Counted from the first letter of the stretch, positions 41,296 to 50,014 are shown. The stretch: DNA of 64,000 bases from Planomonospora sp. ID67723 (GCF_015711605.1 NZ_JABTEZ010000001.1:1392001-1456000); one strand, 5' to 3'. The notes: a model not told the origin generated them from the letters alone. Numbers and translations: made by a program.

Positions 41296-43007
41296 TCCAG
41301 TCGATCGACTACTACGCGATCGCCGCACCGCTGATCCTCGCGCTGGTCGCCGGGCTCGTCCTGCTCCTGGACGCCTTCCTGCCGCGCAGGCCGTACGCGC
41401 GGCCCGCGCTGGGGCTGATCACGCTGGCCGGAGTGCTGGGGGCGCTGGGCGTGGTCGTCTCCCAGGCGCTGCGCGGCGGGGCCCCGCTGCGGACGTTCTG
41501 CGTCCCCGAAGGCCTGGCGGGTCCCGCGCGAGCCGGGCTGGGCGCCCTTCCCCCCGCGGGCGGACCCTCCGCGGCGGCCGGTGCCTCGTGCTCGTTCGTG
41601 GTGGACGGTTTCACCCTGGTCTTCGCGGGACTCGTGCTCCTGGCCGGAGCCGTCGTGGTGCTGCTGTCGATGGCGGAGCTCGCCGACGGGGACGTCCCCG
41701 TCGGCGAGTGGTACTTCCTGCTGCTCTGCGCCCTTGTCGGAGCGGTCTCCCTGCCCGCCGCGAGGGACATGGTCATGCTGGTGGTCGCGCTGGAGCTGGT
41801 CTCGCTGCCGGTCTTCGCGCTCACCGCGCTCAGACGTTACGACGGGCGGGCCTCCGAGGCCGCCGTCAAGCTCTTCCTGGTCTCGGTGGTCTCGACGGCG
41901 GTGATGCTCTTCGGCGTCTCCCTCCTCTACGGCATGACCGGGACCGTCTATCTCGACCGGCTGGCCCAGACCCTGCGGGAGACCCTTCACGAGTCCGTAA
42001 CGGGGTCGGGGCGGCCCGAGGCGCTCTCCGGCGCCGGCGGGGTCGGCCAGGCCGACCGGAGCGATGCGGCCTACACCTCCCTCCTGGAGATCACCTACGA
42101 CCTTCCGCCCGTGGTCACCGTGGCCGTGGTGCTGGTCATCGCCGGGTTCGCCTTCAAGGTCGCGGCGGTGCCGTTCCACGCCTGGGCGGCCGACGTCTAC
42201 CAGGGGGCTCCGATCCCGGTGGCGGCGCTGCTCTCGGTGATCTCCAAGGCGGCGGGGTTCGCGGGGCTGATCCTCGTGCTGGTCGCCGCCCTGGGCGACC
42301 AGGCCGCCGTCTGGGCCCCGATCATCGCGATCATCGCCGCGCTGACCATGACCGCGGGCAACCTCCTGGCGCTCCGGCAGCGCAACGCCGTCCGCCTGCT
42401 CGCGTGGTCCTCCGTTGCCCAGTCCGGTTACATCCTCGCCCCGCTCGGCGTCCAGAGCCGCGAGGCGATGGGCGCCTCCATCGCCTACCTGGTCTTCTAC
42501 GCGGCGATGAACCTCGGGGCTTTCACCGTGGTCATGCTGGTGTCACGGCGGGACGGCGGTGAGCTCGACGACTACCGGGGACTGGTGTTCCGGAGCCCGG
42601 CGGCCGGACTGGGACTGGCGTTCTTCCTGGTCTGCCTGGCCGGGCTGCCGCCGGGGCTGGCCGGGCTGTTCGCCAAGATCGTGGTGTTCAGGGAGATCGT
42701 CGACGGCGGAGGGGCCTGGCTGGCCGCGGTGATGGCGGTCAACACCGTCATCGGTCTCTACTACTACATCGCCTGGGCCGTACGGATCTTCGCTCCCGTT
42801 CGCGTACCGCTGGACGGCGGCGCGGGCCCGGCCGTCACAGGAGGAGGCGAGAGCGCCGGTGCGGTCTTCGGGACGGGCGGTACGCACCGGGGGGTGCTGC
42901 CCGTGGGCGTGGCGATCGCCCTGACGGGGCTCGTCGCGGTGGCGTTCTCGGTGGCTCCGCAATGGGCGCTCGACCTGGTGCCGGGAGCCTTCACCGGCTC
43001 CGGCTGA
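41292..43007 (+). CDS. nuoN: NADH-quinone oxidoreductase subunit N (antiporter-like)
   Basis: The 571-residue protein has about 14 membrane segments. VVALELVSLPVFALTALRR carries the helix-5 glutamate, VAAVPFHAWAADVYQGAPIP the helix-7 region, and WSSVAQSGYILAPLG the helix-8 block. LAGLPPGLAGLFAKIVVF is typical of NuoN. Loops after residues 225 and 520 are longer than usual and Gly/Ser-rich. It ends the nuo cluster, and htpX begins 118 bases later. GTG 41292 overlaps the nuoM stop. Confidence 0.88.
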   Translation: MIQSIDYYAIAAPLILALVAGLVLLLDAFLPRRPYARPALGLITLAGVLGALGVVVSQALRGGAPLRTFCVPEGLAGPARAGLGALPPAGGPSAAAGASCSFVVDGFTLVFAGLVLLAGAVVVLLSMAELADGDVPVGEWYFLLLCALVGAVSLPAARDMVMLVVALELVSLPVFALTALRRYDGRASEAAVKLFLVSVVSTAVMLFGVSLLYGMTGTVYLDRLAQTLRETLHESVTGSGRPEALSGAGGVGQADRSDAAYTSLLEITYDLPPVVTVAVVLVIAGFAFKVAAVPFHAWAADVYQGAPIPVAALLSVISKAAGFAGLILVLVAALGDQAAVWAPIIAIIAALTMTAGNLLALRQRNAVRLLAWSSVAQSGYILAPLGVQSREAMGASIAYLVFYAAMNLGAFTVVMLVSRRDGGELDDYRGLVFRSPAAGLGLAFFLVCLAGLPPGLAGLFAKIVVFREIVDGGGAWLAAVMAVNTVIGLYYYIAWAVRIFAPVRVPLDGGAGPAVTGGGESAGAVFGTGGTHRGVLPVGVAIALTGLVAVAFSVAPQWALDLVPGAFTGSG

Positions 43008-43124
43008 CAGTCCCCCCGCGTCACCGCCGTCACAGGCCGGGGAACCCCCTCGCCGTCGCCGGGAACGTTCGGCCAGGCCGGAGACGTTGGACAGGTGAAT
43101 CACCATCACCGAAAGGGGGATGTG

Positions 43125-43976
43125 GTGCGCCACAACGGCCTGCGTACCGCAGTCCTCCTCGGCGCGCTCTCCGCGGTGATCATCGCGGTGGGGGCGTGGC
43201 TGGGAGGCGGCACCGGCGTGCAACTCGCGGTCCTGGTCGCCCTGCTGGCCAACGGCGCCGCCTACTTCTTCTCCGACCGGATCGCCCTGTCCGCCATGCG
43301 GGCCCGGCCGGTCGGCGAGGTCGAGCAACCGGTCCTCTACCGGATCGTGCGCGAGCTCTCCACCGAGACCCGCCAGCCCATGCCCCGGCTCTACGTCTCG
43401 CCGACCATGCAGCCCAACGCCTTCGCGACCGGCCGCAACCCGCGCAACGCCGCGATCTGCGTGACCTACGGCATCACTCAGCTCCTCGACGAGCGCGAGC
43501 TGCGCGGGGTCATCGGGCACGAGCTCTCCCATGTCTACAACCGGGACATCCTGATCTCCTCGGTGGCCGGCGCCCTCTCCGCGATGATCACCTACCTCGG
43601 CTACGCCGGCCTGTTCTTCGGCGGAGGGGACGACGACGAGGGGCCCGGCTTCCTGGGCGCGCTGCTCATGATGGTGCTCGGCCCGGTCGCCGCCGGGATG
43701 ATCCAGCTGGCCATCTCCCGGTCCCGCGAGTTCCAGGCGGACGAGTCGGGCGCCCGGCTGACCGGTGACCCGCTGGCTCTGGCCTCGGCGCTGCGGAAGA
43801 TCGAGATGGGTGCGCGGCAGTTGCCGCTCCCCGAGAACGGGCGTCTCGCCTCCGCGTCCCACCTCATGATCGCCAACCCCTTCCGGGGGGCGGGAATCGG
43901 CCGGATGTTCTCCACCCACCCGCCCACCTCCGAGCGGGTCGCGAGGCTGGAGCGGATGGCCGGCTACCGCCGCTGA
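43125..43976 (+). CDS. htpX: HtpX-family membrane zinc metalloprotease
   Basis: The 283-residue protein starts at GTG 43125 (43122 is equally possible), seven bases after GGGGGA. An earlier GTG at 43095 lacks a suitable site. Two N-terminal helices (about 8-28 and 32-50) precede HELSH at residues 132-136, the zinc and catalytic motif, and [13 protein letters not shown] supplies the third ligand glutamate. Two further hydrophobic segments lie after the active site. It degrades misfolded membrane proteins. It is convergent with the decayed sigma factor region, and its position next to nuoN resembles arrangements in Streptomyces, from general recollection. Confidence 0.88.
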   Translation: MRHNGLRTAVLLGALSAVIIAVGAWLGGGTGVQLAVLVALLANGAAYFFSDRIALSAMRARPVGEVEQPVLYRIVRELSTETRQPMPRLYVSPTMQPNAFATGRNPRNAAICVTYGITQLLDERELRGVIGHELSHVYNRDILISSVAGALSAMITYLGYAGLFFGGGDDDEGPGFLGALLMMVLGPVAAGMIQLAISRSREFQADESGARLTGDPLALASALRKIEMGARQLPLPENGRLASASHLMIANPFRGAGIGRMFSTHPPTSERVARLERMAGYRR

Positions 43977-43986
43977 ACCGTCGGCC

Positions 43987-44043
43987 TCACCGGCCCGGGG
44001 CCTCGTCCGGGATCTCATGCGGGGTGTCGCGCAGCCGGGTCAT
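43987..44043 (-). pseudogene. Remnant of the gene once following the SigE-type sigma factor
   Basis: ATG 44043 overlaps the sigma-factor stop (ATGA), as for a coupled partner gene. The frame stops after 18 codons (MTRLRDTPHE to EAPGR). The short sequence resembles the N-terminal LRDxLHEIADEAP start of the membrane or anti-sigma proteins often encoded next to SigE-family factors. It is followed at once by the convergent htpX end, so the rest appears deleted. The reading is tentative because only 18 residues remain. Confidence 0.4.
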
Positions 44044-44560
44044 CGGTTCCCCTCCAGGGTCTCGATCCCGGCGAACAGGTGGGCCGGCTCGGGTGCGAGC
44101 ACGCGCAGGCGTCCCAGCGCGTGGCAGGTCTGGTTCTTGACGGTGCCGAGCGAGCAGTTCAGCGGCTCGGCGGTCTCGCGTTCGCTGCGGTCCTCGTAGA
44201 AGCGCAGGACGATCACGGCACGCTGCCGGGGAGTCAGCCGGGTGAGGGCCTGACGGAGGACGATCCGGTCGACTGTGGAGTCGCCGTGGGAGTGGCCGTG
44301 CTCGGGCGGGCGGCGCCGGGCGGCTCTTTGCGGATCCGGCGCCGCCAGGAGACGTGCTGGTTGACCAGCGCCTTGCGGGTGCACGCCTCGGGATTGCCGT
44401 CCCGCAGGAGCTTGGGCCACTGCCCGGCGACCCTGATGAGAACGCTCTGCAGCAGGTCCTCGGCAAGGTGGACGTCTCCTGTGAGCAGGTACGCGGTCCG
44501 GATCAGCGACTGCTGGCGGGCGCGTACGAACTCACGGAAGCCGTCATAACGGTCCGACGC
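44040..44560 (-). pseudogene. SigE-family ECF sigma factor, frameshifted and lacking a start
   Basis: Two overlapping minus-strand frames together give one SigE-type sigma factor of about 170 residues. The first, from 44560, has region 2 (FREFVRARQQSLIRTAYLL, then AEDLLQSVLIRVAGQW and NPEACTRKALVNQHVSW). The second has region 4 (LTRLTPRQRAVIVLRFYED, then GTVKNQTCHALGRLRVL). The join near 44300-44320, in a C/G-rich run, needs a one-base shift. At the expected start, GGGAGG is followed five bases later by GCG instead of GTG, and no in-frame start follows. Both lesions indicate a dead gene unless they are sequence errors. Confidence 0.65.
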
Positions 44561-44628
44561 GGTCTCCTCCCGCCTGTTGACAACACGCGTGAGGGCCGCC
44601 GAGGTCGGAACCTCTCGGGAATACCGGT

Positions 44629-45204
44629 TCAGGAGTGGTGCACGACCGGGTCGGTCTCCTCCGGAGCGAGGCCGGGGATGCCGTCGATGCTCTCGCGGTT
44701 GTGCTTGGCCCGGTAGGCCCGCTTGGCCTGGGTGTCCTTGCGCTGGGCCCACTCGTCCAGCAGCGTGCGGTCCTCGTCGAAGGACATGAAGGGCACCGAG
44801 TAGCCGCAGGAGTCGGCGATGCGGTCGCAGTCGACGACGATGACCGACCGTACCCCGGGATGCGGGCCGAACCGCTTGATCAGCTCGGCGAACTCCGGGT
44901 CCTCGGGGACGACCACCCGGCCGGTGCCGTACAGGCGCACGATGTTCGGCGGGCCGGAGAAGGCGCAGAACATGACCGTGATGCGGCCGTTCTGGCGGAG
45001 GTGGGCGATGGTCTCGACGCCGCTGCCGTCGAGATCGAGGTAGGCGACCGTGGTGTCGTCGAGCACGCTGAAGGTGTCGGCGTATCCCTTGGGGGAGACG
45101 TTGACGTGACCGCCGTGTTCGGGGGCGGTGGCGACGAAGTAGACCGGCTGCGCTCCGATGAACTTGCGCAGCCGGTCGTTGATCCGGTCATGAATTTTCC
45201 CCAT
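44629..45204 (-). CDS. Pyridoxamine 5'-phosphate oxidase family protein
   Basis: The 191-residue protein has the split-barrel FMN-binding fold: FVATAPEHGGHVNVSPKGYA at the N-terminus, then ITVMFCAFSGPPNIVRLYGT with the conserved flavin-contact region. Start ATG 45204 gives the family-typical MGKIHDRIN opening. A SCGYSVPFMSFDEDR block near the C-terminus is common in this subgroup, whose substrates are mostly unknown. It is immediately upstream, on the same strand, of the decayed sigma factor. FMN or F420 use cannot be told apart here. Confidence 0.8.
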   Translation of the reverse strand: MGKIHDRINDRLRKFIGAQPVYFVATAPEHGGHVNVSPKGYADTFSVLDDTTVAYLDLDGSGVETIAHLRQNGRITVMFCAFSGPPNIVRLYGTGRVVVPEDPEFAELIKRFGPHPGVRSVIVVDCDRIADSCGYSVPFMSFDEDRTLLDEWAQRKDTQAKRAYRAKHNRESIDGIPGLAPEETDPVVHHS

Positions 45205-45225
45205 GAAGGGGAAGATATCCGGCTA

Positions 45226-46236
45226 TCACTCGCCGGGCAGCCACCAGGTCCACGTGGCGCTCTTGACCCGGAAGGAGTCCAGCTTTCGGGTGGCGCCGGT
45301 CTCGGCGTTCACCGTCCGCTGCACGGCCGCGATGGTCTTCTCGTCTCCGCTCTCGCGGGAGGTCCAGAGCGTGAGCGTGCCGGCGGGGTCCCAGAAGAGG
45401 CGCTGTGCGGTCTCGTTCTTGGGGGTGCCGAGCGCGACGGCCTCGGAGACGGTGTCGGCGGCCAGGTCGTAGGTGCGCAGGCGGGGCTTGTTCGACCCGC
45501 CCGTGACGACCACGGCCACCGTGTTGCCGTCGTCGGCCAGCGCGATCGGGCTGTTGTTGGACACGATCTGCGGGACGACCTGGCTCGAGGTCTGCTTGCC
45601 CTCGGCGTCGAAGACCGCGAACTCGGTGGTGTTGTCGTCGGTGAACCGGCTGGTGAGCAGGTGCTCGCCGTCCGGGCTGAAGCTCTGCACGCTGTTGCTG
45701 GTCGGCAGCGTGACGACCTTGCCGGTCTTCAGGTTCGTGACGAGCGTGGGGAGCTTCTCCGCCGAGTCGTAGTAGTCGACCACGAGGATCGAGCCGTCCG
45801 GGGAGATCACCGTGTCGACGTCGACCATGCCCAGCCCCTTGGGGAGGGTGGCGGCCTTGCCGGGCAGCGGGCGGACCTCCCCGCTGTTCACGTCGCGGAT
45901 GACGAGCTTGCCGTCCTTGAAGTAGTTGACGAAACGACCGTCACCGCTGACCGCGAACAGGGCGGTGCTCTCCTTGTCCACCTTGCCCTCGGCGTTCTTC
46001 GGGTGGACCTGGGCGTCGGTCAGCTTGATGGTCTTCCCGCTGCGCATGGTCAGCGTCCAGTCGCCGCAGGGGACGGTGTAGTCCTTCTTCGGGCAACTGC
46101 CGATCCATGCGTACCGGACGGCGTCGGCGGAGGCGGCTCCCGTATACGCCTGCGCCGGGGCGACGATCACGGTGGAGGCCGCTGCGGCGGCCAGGGCGAG
46201 TGCGGCGAGGCCGCGGGAGGGGTTGATGGGGGCCAT
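45226..46236 (-). CDS. Secreted TolB-like beta-propeller protein
   Basis: The 336-residue product has a classic signal peptide at residues 1-30 (LAALALAAAAASTVIVAPAQA) with an AQA cleavage motif. Two cysteines in GSCPKKDYTVPCGDW may form a disulphide in the mature protein. The rest consists of propeller-like repeats: FAVSGDGRFVNYF, VISPDGSILVVDYY, SFSPDGEHLLTSRF and IALADDGNTVAVVV, each with the SPDG-type turn. No catalytic signature is visible. It is a probable exported ligand- or protein-binding scaffold. The start at 46236 follows AAAGGATTCCCCG on the coding strand. Confidence 0.78.
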   Translation of the reverse strand: MAPINPSRGLAALALAAAAASTVIVAPAQAYTGAASADAVRYAWIGSCPKKDYTVPCGDWTLTMRSGKTIKLTDAQVHPKNAEGKVDKESTALFAVSGDGRFVNYFKDGKLVIRDVNSGEVRPLPGKAATLPKGLGMVDVDTVISPDGSILVVDYYDSAEKLPTLVTNLKTGKVVTLPTSNSVQSFSPDGEHLLTSRFTDDNTTEFAVFDAEGKQTSSQVVPQIVSNNSPIALADDGNTVAVVVTGGSNKPRLRTYDLAADTVSEAVALGTPKNETAQRLFWDPAGTLTLWTSRESGDEKTIAAVQRTVNAETGATRKLDSFRVKSATWTWWLPGE

Positions 46237-46790
46237 CGGGGAATCCTTTCGTCACCTGGTAGATGCGGGATGGTGACGAAAGGTTGCGTCACGAATCGGC
46301 CACGAACGGCTCCCCCACGGCCATGCGCGAGACCGGATCGAGCACGGCGGGCCGCCCGCCGTCAGCGTCGAGCCACCGGCTCACCCGGCACGCGGATTCG
46401 GCGTGGGTCCGTTCGTCCGCACCGGCCGCGCAGCCGTTCCTCCAGCGTAACGGGAGGCGGTGTCTCCGCCGGGGAGGTCGGGCACGGCCGGCGGAGGTGT
46501 CCGGCGCCGGGTAGTGCGGACCACCGGAGGCCGCGACGGCGAGCCCCTCGCCGAACGACTGTCGTGCCCGGCCCGTCATCGCCGCCTACGAGCGCGGTCC
46601 TGTCCCCGCGGCGGGCAGAGGAACCGCCCCGCCGCGGTGACGACACGCGGCACCTCTCGGCGGCCGGGACAGCGGTGCGCGGCATCCACGGCGCAGGCGG
46701 ACGCCTGCGCCGGCTGCGTGCCCCGGATGCGGCCCTCCGGCAGGGGCAGGGCGCTGGAATCCCAGGCCCGAGCCCTGATCACCCGTCCGG
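46237..46790. other. Non-coding gap with no supported gene
   Basis: These 554 bases lie between a secreted-protein gene and yajQ. Several open frames exist on both strands, but all are high-GC shadow-like (Arg/Pro/Ala-rich) and lack a Shine-Dalgarno. I see no tRNA, riboswitch motif or strong hairpin. The sequence may include decayed coding DNA, but nothing is recognisable. Confidence 0.5.
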
Positions 46791-47285
46791 CTAGCGGTAG
46801 TTCGTGAACTGGAGGGCGATCTCCAGGTCCTTGCCCTTGAGCAGGGCGATGACCTCCTGGAGTTCGTCTCGCTTCTTGGAGCTCACCCGCAGTTCGTCGC
46901 CCTGGATCTGGGCCTTGACGCCCTTCGGGCCCTCGTCTCGGATGATCTTCGAGATCTTCTTGGCGTGCTCCTGGTCGATGCCCTCCTTGAGGGTGACCAT
47001 GAGGCGGTACTCCTTGCCGGACAGCTTGGGCTCGCCCGCGTCAAGGATCTTGAGCGACAGGCCCCGCCTGATCAGCTTGTCCTTGAACACGTCGAGGACC
47101 GCGTTGGCTCGCTCCTCGCTGTTGGCCTTGATCTCGACGGCCTTCTGACCGCCGGACCAAGCGATGCTCGCGCCAGTGCCCTTGAAGTCGAACCGGTGCC
47201 CGACCTCCTTGACCGTCTGGTTCAGCGCGTTGTCGGCCTCCTGGTGGTCGATCTTGCTGACGATGTCGAAACTGCTGTCGGCCAT
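46791..47285 (-). CDS. YajQ-family nucleotide-binding protein
   Basis: The 164-residue protein matches the YajQ (UPF0234) length and pattern: [20 protein letters not shown] at the start, [26 protein letters not shown] and [18 protein letters not shown] near the end. ATG 47285 is chosen because the N-terminus then matches the family exactly, and GAGAGGACAG precedes it. A longer frame to 47384 was rejected. Some homologues bind cyclic di-GMP, and others are phage-related host factors. The function in actinomycetes is not established. Confidence 0.88.
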   Translation of the reverse strand: MADSSFDIVSKIDHQEADNALNQTVKEVGHRFDFKGTGASIAWSGGQKAVEIKANSEERANAVLDVFKDKLIRRGLSLKILDAGEPKLSGKEYRLMVTLKEGIDQEHAKKISKIIRDEGPKGVKAQIQGDELRVSSKKRDELQEVIALLKGKDLEIALQFTNYR

Positions 47286-47567
47286 GCGTCGACTGTCCTC
47301 TCTGACTCTCCCGAACGACCATAGCGCTTCGCCCATCGGCAGATGGCGAAGGTGATCGTCAACACCGGAACGCTTACGGCGCAAAAGGGGGTGTCCCGGA
47401 TCGCCGTCGGCGCCCTCGCCCCGGGCAGGGCAGTGATCATGGTGAAGACCCGAATGCCCTGCTCACACCCTGGTACGGCGAGCTGCCGGGGGTGGTCGCC
47501 GCCGATGTCACATCACGTCCCGAAGTCCGCTATTCTTCTTCCTGTCGCCGCTTCGAGCGGATGATGC

Positions 47568-47652
47568 GGCAGGTTGCCCGAGTGGTCAAAGGGAGCGGTC
47601 TGTAAAACCGTCGGCTCAGCCTACGCAGGTTCAAGTCCTGCACCTGCCACCA
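47568..47652 (+). tRNA. tRNA-Tyr (anticodon GTA)
   Basis: The acceptor stem GGCAGGT at 47568-47574 pairs with ACCTGCC at 47642-47648, followed by A and an encoded CCA to 47652. The anticodon loop CTGTAAA contains GTA. The long variable arm (CGTCGGCTCAGCCTACG) marks a class II tRNA, as expected for bacterial tyrosine tRNA. GGTTCAAGTCC is the T-loop. Confidence 0.93.
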
Positions 47653-47661
47653 GCAGCAGAT

Positions 47662-47702
47662 AAGGCCCCTGACCAGCAGAGATGCAGGTCGGGGCCTTTT
47701 TC
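47662..47702 (+). terminator. Rho-independent terminator after tRNA-Tyr
   Basis: AAGGCCCC and GACC pair with GGTC and GGGGCCTT across a loop of about twelve bases, with one bulge between the paired blocks. A T-rich run TTTTTC follows at 47697-47702. It starts ten bases after the CCA of the tRNA, so it should end the tRNA transcript. Confidence 0.75.
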
Positions 47703-47863
47703 GTCGATCTCCCGCGAGCCCCCGTGGTTACCCCTGATTGATCGTCACCGCGGTCATCGAGCTTGGACATCATGACGACCCCAGCGATGAGCGTGATCCA
47801 CCAGGCCCAGCCGTAGACACGATGCCTCATCGGAGGGCTTGCCTTTCGGCGCACTCTCCGGGG

Positions 47864-48261
47864 TTATGGGGTCTCACCAGCTGTGACGGCCGAGCTGAGG
47901 CAGGAGCGGATCGAAGGCGGCGGTGCGGGACTGTCCTGCCATCGACCGGCGGCCGGGTCGAAGAGGAAGTCGACGCGTCGGCGAAGTACGGGAAGCCCGT
48001 TCCTGGGGACGGTCGTCGGACGGAGGCCGCGGAGAAGCATCGTGATGTCTCCGATCGGCAACCGGTCGACCCTGCTGCCGGGTTCTACGGCTTCCAGCAG
48101 CAGCGATCCCGACTCGCTGTCCGAGTCGATCGACGAGACCCGTGAGAGTCGTCCGCCCATGCCCGGAGTGCGACCGCCTCGGTGAGGCCGATCTCCGGCT
48201 CGGGAGTGAGTTTGAGGAAGGCCGGGCTGCCGTCGGCCCGCCGGACCTGGGGGGTGCGCAT
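47864..48261 (-). pseudogene. Aminoglycoside phosphotransferase-like fragment, frameshifted
   Basis: Two minus-strand frames share one protein. The first (48261 to about 48144) reads RTPQVRRADGSPAFLKLTPE followed by EAVALRAWADDSH, the N-lobe ATP-binding lysine region of APH(6)/streptomycin-phosphotransferase-like proteins. The second (about 48154 to 47864) continues DSESGSLLLEAVEPGSRVDR, then LLRGLR, the hinge region. A one- or two-base shift near 48150 separates them. The catalytic HGD loop region is missing, so the gene is truncated as well as shifted. No ribosome-binding site lies before it. Confidence 0.5.
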
Positions 48262-48589
48262 CAATCGAGGGTCGGCTAGACCGTCTGCCGCACCGGAGCG
48301 GGGACACTTCCGAGTGCGGGACGCGCAGGCGCTTCCGGGTCGGTTCCCCCGGACGGGACACTGGCCGATGAGCGGCACTCTGCCGGGCCGCGAAGCGGAT
48401 CGCCGCAACGGCCACAGCGAGGCTGCCGATGGTCGCGATGAGACCGCCGACGGCGACGATGCCTTCGATCACTTGCCCTCCGGAGAATCGGATCATTCGC
48501 GCTCGACAGAGGAACGTCCGCCGGACGGAATTCGCTCCCGGTGGACGGGAGTCTCATCAGGGCGCCGCGGGCGTGGCCGCGGCAGGCGG

Positions 48590-48901
48590 TCACCTGTCGA
48601 GCGCGGCCCACAGGGTGGCGAACTCCTCGGCGGTCAGGGAGTTCAGGCCGAAGTCGTCCGGATAGAGCGGCCCTTCGGCCAGGAAGCCGTGCTCGTCCTC
48701 CAGATGGCGCCATGAGTACTTCCGGGCGAGGCCGTCCGAGCCGAGTTCGGCATGGCGGACCGGCCAGTACTCGCCGCCGTCGTCGATGACGGTCTCGAAC
48801 AGCCACACCCGGCCGTCGTCGTCCATGCCGTGCCAGTACAGGTGCGGCCGGTCGCTCTCGTCAAGCGCCCGGATCATGTACTTGCGCTGGTCCTGCAGCA
48901 T
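48590..48901 (-). CDS. Hypothetical protein
   Basis: This 103-residue acidic, aromatic-rich soluble protein begins MLQDQRKYMIRALDES. Its composition (many Asp, Glu, Trp and Tyr, for example HLYWHGMDDDGRVWLFETV) is protein-like and unlike shadow frames, and codon third positions are strongly G/C on this strand. No signal peptide or helix bundle is visible, and I recognise no family. The start at 48901 follows a region with AGGTGAAGGATG on the coding strand, so the Shine-Dalgarno is adequate. Confidence 0.6.
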   Translation of the reverse strand: MLQDQRKYMIRALDESDRPHLYWHGMDDDGRVWLFETVIDDGGEYWPVRHAELGSDGLARKYSWRHLEDEHGFLAEGPLYPDDFGLNSLTAEEFATLWAALDR

Positions 48902-49092
48902 CCTTCACCTCGTCGCCGAGAAGCCGTCGATCGACAAAACCATCCGGTCCATAGTCTGGCCTCGTCACGTCGCGGGCGGTCCGGGGAGCACGGGTGGAGG
49001 GGGCGGCAGCGTGCGGTCATTCGATTTCACATCGCGCGCGGGAGGAGTGTATGGTTACACCTGTCCGCGAGAGCGACAGCGACAACGGACAG

Positions 49093-49168
49093 GCCCCTAT
49101 AGCTCAGTCGGCAGAGCGTCTCCATGGTAAGGAGAAGGTCAACGGTTCGATTCCGTTTGGGGGCTCCA
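49093..49168 (+). tRNA. tRNA-Thr (anticodon GGT)
   Basis: GCCCCTA at 49093-49099 pairs with TGGGGGC at 49158-49164 (one G-T pair), then T and an encoded CCA to 49168. The anticodon stem TCTCC/GGAGA encloses ATGGTAA, giving GGT for threonine. D- and T-arms are regular, including GGTTCGATTCC. It is followed by tRNA-Met and rpmG, a known actinobacterial order. Confidence 0.93.
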
Positions 49169-49367
49169 CAGCCTAGATGCCCTGACCGTTCGGTTGGGGC
49201 ATTCGGCTTGGGTGGATGTCAAGGCCACCCGGAAATGCTCAAGGTTCCCGGCACACAGACGGGCATGGTGGGAGAAATCCCCCGACGACCGCCCTGACGT
49301 GCGCAAGTGCGCACTAGCACTGCGAGTCGGGTATCCTTGCGGGGCCGGTCGATTTCACCGGCTCCAA

Positions 49368-49441
49368 GGCGGAGTAGCTCAGTCAGGCAGAGCAAACGGC
49401 TCATAATCGTTGTGTCGCCGGTTCAAGTCCGGCCTCCGCTA
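49368..49441 (+). tRNA. tRNA-Met, elongator type (anticodon CAT)
   Basis: GGCGGAG at 49368-49374 pairs with CTCCGCT at 49434-49440, with a G-T pair at the end, then A. The anticodon loop CTCATAA contains CAT. The D-arm AGCTCAGTCAGGCAGAGC and T-loop GGTTCAAGTCC are normal. It lacks the unpaired 1-72 feature of initiator tRNA. A CCA is not encoded. Confidence 0.92.
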
Positions 49442-49520
49442 CTACCCTCCCGGGCCCCATCCACCAACAGGGGCTCTGGCGCGGGTTGTCCCAGTCCCGA
49501 ACGTAGAAAGGCACTCCCAA

Positions 49521-49685
49521 GTGGCTGCCACAGACGTTAGGCCGAAGATCACGCTGGCCTGCCAGGAGTGCAAGCACCGCAACTACATCACGCGGAAGAA
49601 CCGGCGTAACGACCCGGACCGGCTTGAGCTCAAGAAGTACTGCCCGAACTGCAAGACGCACCAGGCGCACCGCGAGACCCGCTAG
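49521..49685 (+). CDS. rpmG: 50S ribosomal protein L33
   Basis: The 54-residue protein starts at GTG 49521 behind [24 protein letters not shown] and [14 protein letters not shown] are the family blocks, with two CxxC pairs (zinc-binding form). It is part of the large ribosomal subunit. The zinc form may be supplemented by a cysteine-free paralogue under zinc starvation elsewhere in such genomes. Its position after tRNA-Thr and tRNA-Met, and before hadAB, matches the arrangement known from Mycobacterium (rpmG2-hadABC). Confidence 0.95.
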   Translation: MAATDVRPKITLACQECKHRNYITRKNRRNDPDRLELKKYCPNCKTHQAHRETR

Positions 49686-49820
49686 GTCCTGAACGCGGAG
49701 ACCGTCCGGCCTCCGCGCCGTCAGGAGACCCGCTGGGTCCCCGTGCCGCAGTCTCTGCGGAGCCTCCCGTCCCTCGGCGGGAGATGAAGCACTTCTCCAG
49801 CGCTCACACACGCACCCCAG

Positions 49821-49850
49821 ACCGGCGTCCTCATGTATGAGGACGCCGGT
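49821..49850. terminator. Perfect 14-bp palindromic hairpin after rpmG
   Basis: ACCGGCGTCCTCAT and ATGAGGACGCCGGT are exact inverted repeats with a two-base GT centre. It lies in the 329-base rpmG-hadA gap (49686-50014), where no gene is visible. The 3' side continues TTGTCG, a weak T-run. It most likely ends the tRNA-rpmG transcript, although a binding site is possible. Confidence 0.6.
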
Positions 49851-50014
49851 TTGTCGTATCCGCACATCTTTCCGGCTCGGGCGTTGACCGCGATCGACAC
49901 GCGGCCCCGGGGTGCGCCGGGCTACGGTTTTCTGGTGGCCGAGCGGGGGATCGACCTCCCGAATCTTGTTCTGTTAATCTCGCCGCACCAGCTCGGATTC
50001 CGTAAAGGAGCACG

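Noticed and set aside
46237-46790. Several small ORFs on both strands in the yajQ upstream gap
   Set aside because: All lack ribosome-binding sites and have shadow-like Arg/Pro composition.
47568-49441. tRNA genes as integration sites for a mobile element
   Set aside because: No integrase, excisionase or direct repeat of a tRNA 3' end was seen nearby. The phosphotransferase remnant alone is not enough.
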